A stretch of DNA of 64,000 nt from Nitriliruptoraceae bacterium (GTDB taxonomy: Bacteria; Actinomycetota; Nitriliruptoria; Nitriliruptorales; Nitriliruptoraceae): assembly GCA_007121785.1 (NCBI GenBank), contig SKJX01000070.1, positions 1-64,000 on the forward strand. Direction: 5' to 3'. The first letter of the stretch is position 1. Each line of letters opens with the position of its first letter. This document shows, in pieces, positions 25,503 through 32,794 of this stretch. Made by a program: the position numbers and the translations under genes. A model generated the notes under the pieces. The model was given only the letters and a program-made list of their open reading frames with translations. It did no database searches and was not told the origin of the DNA.

Positions 25503-26333
25503 TCAGGCCGAGGCCTTCCGCGTACGACGCAAGCGCCAGTAGGCGCGGTCTGAGCGGATCCGATCGTCCTCGTCGAGGGTCAGCACCACCGTGCCGGGGC
25601 TCGGCTCCAGGGGTGTGGTGCCACGAACGGCGCCCTCGATGGTGAAGGCGACCGCGATGACCGCGCCATCGACGGCCACGTGCTCGATGGTCATGCGTCG
25701 GTGGGGCCGCGGGAGGACCTCGAGCAGCGCGCGTTCGGCCTCGAGCAGTGCGTCGTGGCCCTCGAGGACCCCGTCCGGACCGGCGCCCAGCTGTTCGAAG
25801 CGGCAGTCGGGCGCGTAGAGCTCGCTGACCATCCGCTCGGGATCGTGGGTCCACAGCTCGGCCAGCCGCTCGGCAAGCGTCGCGGCGGACCGTGTGGAGC
25901 GTGGCCCCCCGGCGCCATCCGGCAACGCCCCCTGCACCGTGCCATCGTCCGGGCGTCGCCGGGACCACTCCCAGTAGGCCGTCTCGTGGGAGATCCGCCC
26001 GTCCTCGGCGAAGCGCCACCACACCACGGCCGGACACGCCATCCGCTGCGGGTCGTCGGGCGAGGTGCCGGTGATCAGGCTCTCGACGACCGTCCATTCG
26101 TGTCCATCGACGACGCGCAGGACGGTGTTGCGGTGGTCGGGGATGAGCTGCTTGAGGCGGTGTTCTGTGGCCAGCAGTGCTTCGGCACCGTGCAGTCGTC
26201 CGAGTTCACCCCAGCCGGCGTGGACCAGCTCCACCTCATCGTGGTAGCACTCGCGCACCATCCGTGCGTAGTCACGCTCCCACAGTTCGCACCACCGCTG
26301 CGCGAACGCGAGCCGGTCGTCCGGACCCGTCAT
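25503..26333 (-). CDS. Tandem SnoaL-like (NTF2-fold) protein
   Basis: A 276-residue protein with two NTF2-fold domains in a row. Domain 1 (about 5-130) runs RWCELWERDYARMVRECYHDEVELVHAG to AVVWWRFAEDGRISHETAYWEW. Domain 2 (about 150-270) runs ERLAELWTHDPERMVSELYAPDCRFEQLG to TVVLTLDEDDRIRSDRAYWRLRR. Each keeps the same helix-strand order, so this is an internal duplication or covalent dimer. Such domains are usually dimeric, which makes the fusion sensible. Likely an isomerase, dehydratase or ligand-binding protein in the operon's pathway. GGGAG precedes the ATG at 26333, which also overlaps the stop of the B12-binding gene by four bases. Confidence 0.85.
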   Translation of the reverse strand: MTGPDDRLAFAQRWCELWERDYARMVRECYHDEVELVHAGWGELGRLHGAEALLATEHRLKQLIPDHRNTVLRVVDGHEWTVVESLITGTSPDDPQRMACPAVVWWRFAEDGRISHETAYWEWSRRRPDDGTVQGALPDGAGGPRSTRSAATLAERLAELWTHDPERMVSELYAPDCRFEQLGAGPDGVLEGHDALLEAERALLEVLPRPHRRMTIEHVAVDGAVIAVAFTIEGAVRGTTPLEPSPGTVVLTLDEDDRIRSDRAYWRLRRTRKASA

Positions 26334-26746
26334 CGTCCGGCTCCCTGCTGGCGCAGCGCCTGATCGAACGCCGCCACGATCCGCTCGGTGGTGGCGCCGG
26401 GACCGAACACCTCGACGACGCCCAGCTGTTCGAGTTCGGCGGTGTCGGCCGGCGGGATCGTGCCGCCCGCGAAGACCCGGATGTCGTCGGCGTCGCGGGC
26501 GGCAAGCTCGGCCACCAGATCGGCGAACACGCGTCGGTGCGCACCGGAGAGCACCGACAACCCGATCGCCGCGACGTCCTCGTCGACGGCCACCTCGGCG
26601 ATCTCGGCAGGCATGCGCCCGGCCGGGAGGTAGACCACCTCGTAGCCGGCGTCGCGAAGCGCGCGTGCGACGATCCGCGCCCCGCGATCGTGCTTGTCGA
26701 GCCCGGCCTTGCCGACCAGGACCCGCAGCGGCGGACGGCTCACCAT
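26330..26746 (-). CDS. B12-binding small subunit of an acyl-CoA mutase
   Basis: A 138-residue cobalamin-binding domain. The B12 motif Asp17-x-His19-x-x-Gly22 (LDKHDRG) places His19 as the lower cobalt ligand. The companion motifs are SVLSGAH near 71-77 and AGGTIPPAD near 103, as in the C-terminal domain of methylmalonyl-CoA mutase and in HcmB/IcmB small subunits. It lacks a GTPase or catalytic barrel, so it must pair with the large subunit encoded at 27609-29306. I use the ATG at 26746, with ACGGAGG seven bases ahead; a GTG one codon later would overlap the previous stop as GTGA. Confidence 0.93.
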   Translation of the reverse strand: MVSRPPLRVLVGKAGLDKHDRGARIVARALRDAGYEVVYLPAGRMPAEIAEVAVDEDVAAIGLSVLSGAHRRVFADLVAELAARDADDIRVFAGGTIPPADTAELEQLGVVEVFGPGATTERIVAAFDQALRQQGAGR

Positions 26747-27612
26747 GCGAACACCTCCGTGGCGGTGCCGTGCAGGAAGGCCGCCATCGCCTCGTCCTCG
26801 AGCGGCAGCGCCCGGGCCTCGCTGGCGCAACGTTCGAACGACAGCAGCGGGTAGTCGGTCGCGAACATCACGCGTCCTCGGCCTCGGGTGGCGATGTGGC
26901 GGACGAGCTCTGACGGGTAGTGCTTGGGTGCCCAGGCCGAGGTCATGAGGAACAGCTGCTCGTACTTCAGGAGCAGCGCGATCACCTCGAGGTGCCACGG
27001 CCAGCCCAGGTGGGTCATCACGACCTTGAGCTCGGGGAAGGTCCGGCAGACCTCATCGATGTGGAGCGGGCGCTGCGGCTCGGCCGGCGTGCGCGGGCCG
27101 GGAAAGCCCACGTTGATCGTCACCGGCACGTCGAGTTCGCAGCACAGTGAGTACAGCGGGTAGTACGTGGCGTCGTTCGGTGGCCGGCCGACGATCGAGG
27201 GCATGAGCTTGATCGCCCTGAAGTCCAGCTCCTCGATGAGCCGGCGCGCCATGCGCACCGCGCCCATGACCCCGTCGCGGACCGGATCCACGCCACCGGC
27301 GGCGATGAAGCGATCCGGGTGCTCAGCGACGACTCCCGCCACCAGCTCGTGGAAGCGCAGCACATCGGGGTACGGCGAGTACTCCTTCATCGACGACAGC
27401 ACGCCGCGGTCCACGCCAGCCGCCGCCATCTGTTCGATGGTCTCCTCGATCGACACGCCGGTCCCGATGCGCTCGGTGGCGTCGAACACCCGCGCGGCGA
27501 CGTCGCTGGGGTGCTCCTGCTCGTGCCAGACCCGGGCTGCGGTCGGGACGTTCGGGTTGATCCACGCGTCGATGATGGGCGTGGCGTTCGTCGGAGCAGA
27601 TACGTCGCTCAC
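26740..27612 (-). CDS. Amidohydrolase-family protein (Amidohydro_2)
   Basis: A 290-residue TIM-barrel protein of the Amidohydro_2 (PF04909) group, which includes decarboxylases such as ACMSD and gamma-resorcylate decarboxylase as well as hydrolases. Seen are IIDAWINPN at the N-terminus, where relatives have a His-x-His pair and here Trp and Asn stand instead, FRAIKLMPSI near residue 133, KVVMTHLGWPWHLEV with the metal-ligand His near 194, and MFATDYPLL with the conserved Asp near 251. The weak first metal motif makes the exact chemistry doubtful. It is inserted between the two mutase subunit genes, with GTGA overlap to the large subunit's stop. Confidence 0.87.
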   Translation of the reverse strand: MSDVSAPTNATPIIDAWINPNVPTAARVWHEQEHPSDVAARVFDATERIGTGVSIEETIEQMAAAGVDRGVLSSMKEYSPYPDVLRFHELVAGVVAEHPDRFIAAGGVDPVRDGVMGAVRMARRLIEELDFRAIKLMPSIVGRPPNDATYYPLYSLCCELDVPVTINVGFPGPRTPAEPQRPLHIDEVCRTFPELKVVMTHLGWPWHLEVIALLLKYEQLFLMTSAWAPKHYPSELVRHIATRGRGRVMFATDYPLLSFERCASEARALPLEDEAMAAFLHGTATEVFAW

Positions 27613-29306
27613 CGGGACACCCCCTGGGCGTCACCGAACGCGTCGCGCAGGCGATCACAGACCTCGCCCATCGTTGCGCCGGCGGCGACCGCGTCACGCA
27701 GCGGGAGCATGAGGTTGTCGTCGGTTTCACAGGTGCGTCGCAGCGAGTCGAGTGCGGCGTTGCTGGCCGCGGTGTCGCGGTCCGCGCGCCAGTGCTCGAG
27801 GCGACGCAGCTGCTTGTTCTCGAGCCGCTCGTCGGCCTCGAAAAGCTCGATGCGGAGCTCAGCGTCGGGGTCAACGTGGCGGTTGACCCCGACCACGGGT
27901 CGCTCGCCGGACTCGATCAGCTGCTGGCTGCGCCAGGCCTCGTCACGGATCTGCTGGTTGACCCAGTCGTCCGCCACTGCACGCTCGATCGCGTCGAGCA
28001 GCGTTTCCCCTTGGCTCTCGAGTTCGCCGATCAGCGCACGGGCCCGCTCCTCGACCTCGTCGGTGAGCGCCTCCACGAACCACGAGCCACCCAACGGGTC
28101 GGCGACCCGCGTCACCCCGAGCTCCTCCCGCAGCAGCTGCTGGGTCCGAAGCGCGATCCGTGCCGAGGTCTCCGTCGGGATCGCCAGCGCCTCGTCCATG
28201 GCGTTGGTGTGCAGGCCGTTGGTCGATGCGAGGACACCGGCCAACGCCTGCACCGCGGTTCGGACGATGTTGTTCTCGGGCTCCTGCGCCGTGCAGGACG
28301 AGCCGGCGGTCTGCACGTGGAACCGCAGCGCCAGGGCGGTGGGGTCACGGACGTCGAACCGGCGGCTCAGTTCCTCAGCCCACATGCGGCGCGCTGCCCG
28401 CAGCTTGGCGATCTCCTCGAAGAAGTCGTTGTTGACCTCGAAGAAGAAACTGAACCGGCGGGCGAAGTCGTTGGGATCGAGGCCGCGGGCCACGCCGGCC
28501 TCGACGTAGGCCAGCCCGGCCGCGAGGGTGAACGCGAGCTCCTGCACCGGGGTGGCGCCGGCCTCGCGCGCGTGGTAGCCGGACACGCCGATCGGGTTCC
28601 ACCGTGGCAGCTCGCGTTGGCACAACTCGATCACGTCGGTCACGAGCCGCACCGAGGGTCGCACGGGCAGGATGTGGGTGCGCGCGCCCCAGAAGGAGGT
28701 CAGCGGATCGTTGAGCATCACCCCGGCGAGCTCCTCGCCGGCCGTGCCCCTGCGCGCACTGGTCTCCTGGTACATCGCGAGGAGCACCGGGGCGGTGCCC
28801 ATGGCCACGATCGACAGGAACGTGTCCTGCGGGTCGAACGCCTCGGTCAGGGTCTGCATGTCGCCCAGGGAGTCGATGGCCACACCGCCCTTGCCGACCT
28901 GCCCCGCGGCGAGGGGATGGTCGGAGTCGAGCCCGGCGAGGGTCGGCTGGTCGTGGACGACGTTGAGCACGGCGCCGCGGTGACCCTGCTGGCCCTGCGA
29001 GATGAGGTAGGCCAGACGCTCGGCCGTCTCCTCCGCGGTGCCCCAGCCGACGATCTGCTGGGTCTGCCAGGCGATGTTGCGGTGGCCGGTCGGGAAGACG
29101 CCACGGGTGTACGGCGGTGATCCCGGCAGGCCGACCCGTTCGGCGACCGTCTCCGCCGAGCCCGGCCAGTCGCGCGGGGTGTAGACGGGCGCCACCTCGA
29201 TGCCGCCGTCGGTCCGGCGGTTCCAGGGCGGCGCCGGGCTGCGCTGCTCGACCCGCTCGCTCGACCGTCGCCACCGGGCGAGATCGTCGTCCTGTCTGCT
29301 GTTCAT
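27609..29306 (-). CDS. B12-dependent acyl-CoA mutase, catalytic large subunit (non-methylmalonyl type)
   Basis: A 565-residue catalytic TIM barrel of the methylmalonyl-CoA mutase family without its B12 domain, as in the split isobutyryl-CoA and 2-hydroxyisobutyryl-CoA mutases. PYTRGVFPTGHRN lies near residues 65-77, LDSDHP near 126-131, SGYHAREAGA near 242-251 with the catalytic His245, SFFFEVNNDFFEE near 289, and LRFHVQTAGSS, ADPLGGSWFVE further on. In my ungapped hand alignment to Propionibacterium MCM, Tyr89 becomes Ile85, Arg82 becomes Ile78 and Arg207 becomes Ala208. The carboxylate-binding set is therefore gone, and the substrate should be a different acyl-CoA. Start ATG 29306 overlaps the sirtuin stop. 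Confidence 0.9.
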   Translation of the reverse strand: MNSRQDDDLARWRRSSERVEQRSPAPPWNRRTDGGIEVAPVYTPRDWPGSAETVAERVGLPGSPPYTRGVFPTGHRNIAWQTQQIVGWGTAEETAERLAYLISQGQQGHRGAVLNVVHDQPTLAGLDSDHPLAAGQVGKGGVAIDSLGDMQTLTEAFDPQDTFLSIVAMGTAPVLLAMYQETSARRGTAGEELAGVMLNDPLTSFWGARTHILPVRPSVRLVTDVIELCQRELPRWNPIGVSGYHAREAGATPVQELAFTLAAGLAYVEAGVARGLDPNDFARRFSFFFEVNNDFFEEIAKLRAARRMWAEELSRRFDVRDPTALALRFHVQTAGSSCTAQEPENNIVRTAVQALAGVLASTNGLHTNAMDEALAIPTETSARIALRTQQLLREELGVTRVADPLGGSWFVEALTDEVEERARALIGELESQGETLLDAIERAVADDWVNQQIRDEAWRSQQLIESGERPVVGVNRHVDPDAELRIELFEADERLENKQLRRLEHWRADRDTAASNAALDSLRRTCETDDNLMLPLRDAVAAGATMGEVCDRLRDAFGDAQGVSR

Positions 29307-30070
29307 CTGGGTTCCTCATGGTGAGGCTCGGTGTCGCGGATGCGCGCGACGAGCTGGGGGAGCAGCTCCTCGGCCGGGCCGGCGAGCCGGTGGTCGGCGG
29401 GTAGGACGGGCTCGGGGTTGACCTCCACGATCGTCGCTCCGGCGACCCGGGCCAGCTGGGGCAGGTCCGCGACCGGGTAGACCTCCGCCGAGGTGCCCAC
29501 CACCAGCAGCGTGGAGCACCGCTCGACCGCGTCGTGCGCGTCACGCAGGGCCTGTCGGGGCAGTGGCTCGCCGAAGAACACCGCGTCCGGTTTGAGTACC
29601 TCCTCGCACGTGGTGCAGCGGGGTGCGGTTCGGGCGGTCAGCGTCCCGCGGACCTCCTCGCGCGTGCGGCGATGATCGCACGTCAGGCAGACCAGCGTGC
29701 GGTTGGAGCCGTGGAGCTCGACGACGTGGGTGCTGCCGGCCCGCTGATGCAGGCCGTCCGCGTTCTGGGTCAGCACGTGGGTGACGACCCCGAGCTGCTC
29801 GAGCTCGGCGATCGCCCGATGGGCAGCGTTCGGTCGTGCCTGCTCGAGGATCTCGTCGAGGTCGAAGAGCATGCGCCACACCTTCTCGGGGTCGCGCTTG
29901 AAGGCCTCGATGTGGCCGTACTCCACCGGGTCGTAGCGGTTCCACAGCCCGTCGTCGCTGCGGAAGGTCGGGATGCCGGAGGCCAGGGACACGCCAGCTC
30001 CGGTCAGGCTGACGACCCCCCGGTCGGTGGCGGCCAGCGCCCGGGCTGCGGCGGCGAACTGATCGGTCAC
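29303..30070 (-). CDS. Sir2-family NAD-dependent protein deacylase (sirtuin)
   Basis: A 255-residue sirtuin. GAGVSLASGIPTFR at 24-37 and TQNADGLH at 101-108 bind NAD, His120 is the catalytic base, and the zinc cysteines are Cys128, Cys131, Cys152 and Cys155. In the acyl pocket, the Tyr and Arg that mark desuccinylases (SIRT5 Tyr102/Arg105) are Leu68 and Leu71 in my hand alignment, so neutral acyl-lysines are the likely targets. It lies between the LLM gene and the mutase gene with 4-base overlaps on both sides. Sirtuins control acyl-CoA synthetases by removing lysine acylation, which fits this ligase-rich region. Confidence 0.94.
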   Translation of the reverse strand: MTDQFAAAARALAATDRGVVSLTGAGVSLASGIPTFRSDDGLWNRYDPVEYGHIEAFKRDPEKVWRMLFDLDEILEQARPNAAHRAIAELEQLGVVTHVLTQNADGLHQRAGSTHVVELHGSNRTLVCLTCDHRRTREEVRGTLTARTAPRCTTCEEVLKPDAVFFGEPLPRQALRDAHDAVERCSTLLVVGTSAEVYPVADLPQLARVAGATIVEVNPEPVLPADHRLAGPAEELLPQLVARIRDTEPHHEEPR

Positions 30071-30996
30071 GCGACCCTCAGGGCGTCGGCCACCTGGTGT
30101 GCGCGGCGGATGAGTTCGTCGACGCTGCCCGCCGGCTCGAGGCCGCCGAGCATCACGGTCAGGCGGGTCGCGCCCGCCTGGCGGCGGCGATCGACCGCCG
30201 CGGGTAGGCGGGCGAGGTCGTCGTCGGTGTGCAGGATGAGGTCGACGCCGAAGTCGACGTCACCTCGGCCGTGGGTGGAAGCCTCCTGGCGTGCCAGTTC
30301 GAGCCCCTCCGGGATCCGTTCGAACGGCAAGCGGGGGTTGACCAGCCATCCGCTGCCGTGCCGTCCCAGCCTCCTGACGGCGGCATCGAAGCCGCCCGCC
30401 TCGCCGCCCCCGATCCACAGCAGGTCGGTGGCCGGGCGTGTGGGGCGAGGTTCGAGCGAGACGGCGTCGAAGCGGAAGTGCTCACCTTCGGCGCTGACAC
30501 GCGGCTCGTCGAACGCCTGCTCCAGGATCCCGAGCGCCTCGTCCATGCGCTGCCCGCGGGTGCGCGGGTCCCAGCCGAGCGCCGCCATCTCCGCCCGCAA
30601 CCACCCCGGGCCGACACCGAGCAGCAGCCGACCGCCGGAGAGCCGGTCGAGCGCGGCCGCCTGCTTCGCGAGCTCCAGCGGATGGCGCTGCGGGAGCACG
30701 ATGACCGAGGTCTCGAGCGCGAGCGACCGGGAGCAGCCGGCCGCGACCGCGAGGAAGGTCATCGCCTCCATCACCGGTTGCCCGGGGTGATGGGCCACGC
30801 GCCCGCCCGCCGCGTAGTGGTAGGCATCGGGATCCCAGGGGTAGGCCAGGTGGTCCTGGCACTGCACCCCGGCGTAGCCGAGCTCCTCGATCGCTTCGCA
30901 GAAGGCGCGTAGCGCCCCGAGATCGGCGAGGCAGGGCTGGTAGTTCACGTAGCCCACGGACACCGGTAGATCCCCGGTGAGGGCGGTCAGGTCCAT
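30067..30996 (-). CDS. LLM-class (F420-type) oxidoreductase, first gene of the mutase operon
   Basis: A 309-residue luciferase-like protein. VGYVNYQPCLADLG opens the barrel; ELGYAGVQCQDHLAYPWDPDAYHY near 43-66, SGGRLLLGVGPGWLRAEMAALGWDP near 130-154 and LLWIGGGEAGGFDAAVRRLGRHGSGW near 205 are the recognisable strands. It is very close to the product of 49553-50485 (same length, most blocks identical), so the two are paralogs from a duplication. ATG 30996 has GGGAG seven bases upstream. Its stop overlaps the sirtuin start. The open frame upstream of the ATG lacks homology. Confidence 0.9.
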   Translation of the reverse strand: MDLTALTGDLPVSVGYVNYQPCLADLGALRAFCEAIEELGYAGVQCQDHLAYPWDPDAYHYAAGGRVAHHPGQPVMEAMTFLAVAAGCSRSLALETSVIVLPQRHPLELAKQAAALDRLSGGRLLLGVGPGWLRAEMAALGWDPRTRGQRMDEALGILEQAFDEPRVSAEGEHFRFDAVSLEPRPTRPATDLLWIGGGEAGGFDAAVRRLGRHGSGWLVNPRLPFERIPEGLELARQEASTHGRGDVDFGVDLILHTDDDLARLPAAVDRRRQAGATRLTVMLGGLEPAGSVDELIRRAHQVADALRVA

Positions 30997-31039
30997 CACG
31001 GTGCTCCCAGCCGGCTCGACACGACACGTTTCCTTCGAC

Positions 31040-31057
31040 CTGACGTGCAACGTACGA
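31040..31057. promoter_or_regulatory. Putative shared operator, ACGT-centred motif
   Basis: CTGACGTGCAACGTACGA contains two ACGT cores (31043-31046 and 31050-31053) seven bases apart. It lies in the 161-base gap between the divergent mutase operon (start 30996) and the phosphatase operon (start 31158). It fits the motif less well than the copies at 15296 and 57263. Confidence 0.4.
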
Positions 31058-31157
31058 TAGTGAACCGTCCGGGCGGGCGGGGAGCCGGTCCATCGTGGTG
31101 GCGGGCACCGACGTCGATGCGGCGGTCGACGGCGGCCGCGCGCCGGAGGGAGGATGC

Positions 31158-31853
31158 ATGGCCAGGCGGGTGAACGCTGACGATCGCGACGAGTCCGTCG
31201 CGCCGGGCGAGGGCCCGACACGCGGCGGGGTGCGTGCGACCGTGGCACGGCTCGACGCCGCCTACCGCTTCGACGGGCCGCACCGGCGCGTGATGCTGGT
31301 CCGGCACGCCAAGCCGGTGCCGGTCGCCGGTGGACCCTACGACCCCGCGCTCGGCGAGGAGGGCCGTCGTCAGGCACGGTTGCTCGCCGACCGGCTCGTC
31401 GGGCTCGTCGAGACGGGTGACACCGCGGTCGTGGTCAGCCCGCGGAGACGGGCGGCCGAGACCGGGGAGGTGGTCGCCGAGCGGCTGGGAGTGGCGCCGA
31501 TCGTCGAGGACGGCGTCGCCGAGGTCGGCGGGCTCGGTGCCCCCGTCCCGGTCGTGCTGACCGAGGGGCCCGACGTCGTGCCGCGGTTCCGCTGGGCCGA
31601 GCCCGATGGGCCCTTCCGCCCGCACGCGTTCGCCGGCGTCCACCGGGCGTTGGCCGCGACCTCGGCGTCGACCGTCGTGGTCGTCAGCCACGGCGGGTTC
31701 ATCAACGCCTTCGTCTCGCAGATCCTCGAGCTCGACGGTGAGTTCTTCTTCTACCCGAGGCACACGTCCCTGACGGTGGTGCGGGTGCGTGAACGCGCGA
31801 TCGTCCTTGACCGGCTCAACGACGCCGCGCACCTGGAGGGCTCGCCGCAGTGA
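31158..31853 (+). CDS. Histidine phosphatase family protein
   Basis: A 231-residue phosphoglycerate-mutase-like protein. The catalytic loop LVRHAKPVP near residue 45 carries the phospho-accepting His in an RH motif; SPRRRAAETGEVVAERLG near 92 and VVVVSHGGFINAF near 173-185 supply the second Arg and the second catalytic His. Start ATG 31158 follows GGAGGGAGG. A charged 20-residue extension precedes the domain. Substrates of such small members are hard to predict. It leads a three-gene plus-strand operon with a thioesterase and an LLM enzyme, divergent from the mutase operon. Confidence 0.9.
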   Translation: MARRVNADDRDESVAPGEGPTRGGVRATVARLDAAYRFDGPHRRVMLVRHAKPVPVAGGPYDPALGEEGRRQARLLADRLVGLVETGDTAVVVSPRRRAAETGEVVAERLGVAPIVEDGVAEVGGLGAPVPVVLTEGPDVVPRFRWAEPDGPFRPHAFAGVHRALAATSASTVVVVSHGGFINAFVSQILELDGEFFFYPRHTSLTVVRVRERAIVLDRLNDAAHLEGSPQ

Positions 31854-31917
31854 GGTGGCCGTCTCCGCTCGTCCAACCTCGCGCATCCATGTCCACACTC
31901 GTCCCGGAGGAGGCCGT

Positions 31918-32739
31918 GTGCCCGCCGATCTGACCGCCGCCACGTCCCTGACGTCGATGGTCCACGCCGCCGACGGCGCGGGCAGGTGGGCTACCGAGCT
32001 CGATCCGCGCTGGCAGGGGAACTTCGGTTTCTTCGGCGGCTACGTGGCGGCGATCCTGACCCGTGCGCTGGAGACGGTCGGCGCCACGTCCGATCAGTCC
32101 CCGCTGACCGTGTCGGTCAGCTTCCTGGAGCGACCCCAGCCCGGGGCCGCCGAGGTGGTCACGACCGTTGAGCGTGCGGGCTCGTCGCTGACCTCGGTGA
32201 CCGCGTCGCTCGTGCAGGAGGGCCGGCAGGTCGCGCGGGCGCACGGGGCCGTGGCCGCGCCCCGGCACGGACCGGCGTTCGTCGACCGGCGGATGCCGCA
32301 GGTCGCTCCGCCGCAGGACTGCGCGCCCTGGCGGCCGGACGAGTGGCACCACCTGCCGATCCTCGACAGGTACGAGCTGCGTGCGGCGCTCAACGGCGAA
32401 CCGTTCGCGGGCCTGGACGTGGTCGAGACGGCGGGCTGGGCACGTATGAGCGAGCCGACGGCACTCGACGCCTCGCTCATCGCGTTCCTGGCGGATGCGT
32501 TCATGCCACCGATCATGGCGCGCGAGACGCGCCGACTGATCGCACCGACGATCGAGCTGCAGCTGACCTTCCGGGTGCCGCTGCCGGCCGATCCTGGACC
32601 CGACGCCTGGTATCTCGCCCATCTGAGCTCGGAGTTCGCGGCGGGCGGCTACCTCGAGCAGTCGGGCACCGTGTGGTCGCAGGACGGCTGCCTGCTCGCA
32701 CGGATGCGCCACCTCAACCTCGTGCGCTACATCGAATGA
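31918..32739 (+). CDS. Acyl-CoA thioesterase family protein (double hot-dog)
   Basis: A 273-residue TesB-like thioesterase with two hot-dog folds. The first contains GNFGFFGGYVAAILTRALE near residue 31-49 and a strand LTVSVSFLERPQPG; the second contains SEPTALDASLIAFLADAFMPPIM near 177-199, where the Asp and Thr/Gln-type residues of this family act. It should hydrolyse an acyl-CoA, releasing CoA from a dead-end or final product. I choose the GTG at 31918, which has CGGAGGAGG just upstream; the longer frame from 31789 overlaps the phosphatase gene and looks like noise. Confidence 0.88.
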   Translation: MPADLTAATSLTSMVHAADGAGRWATELDPRWQGNFGFFGGYVAAILTRALETVGATSDQSPLTVSVSFLERPQPGAAEVVTTVERAGSSLTSVTASLVQEGRQVARAHGAVAAPRHGPAFVDRRMPQVAPPQDCAPWRPDEWHHLPILDRYELRAALNGEPFAGLDVVETAGWARMSEPTALDASLIAFLADAFMPPIMARETRRLIAPTIELQLTFRVPLPADPGPDAWYLAHLSSEFAAGGYLEQSGTVWSQDGCLLARMRHLNLVRYIE

Positions 32740-32794
32740 GGGCCGCAGCCGTGCCGCCCAGGGCCACGGGGTCTCGCTTCCTCGGGGGCGCGCC

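Noticed and set aside
27609-29306. Annotating the mutase simply as methylmalonyl-CoA mutase.
   Set aside because: The three residues that bind the methylmalonyl carboxylate are replaced in the hand alignment, so the name would mislead.
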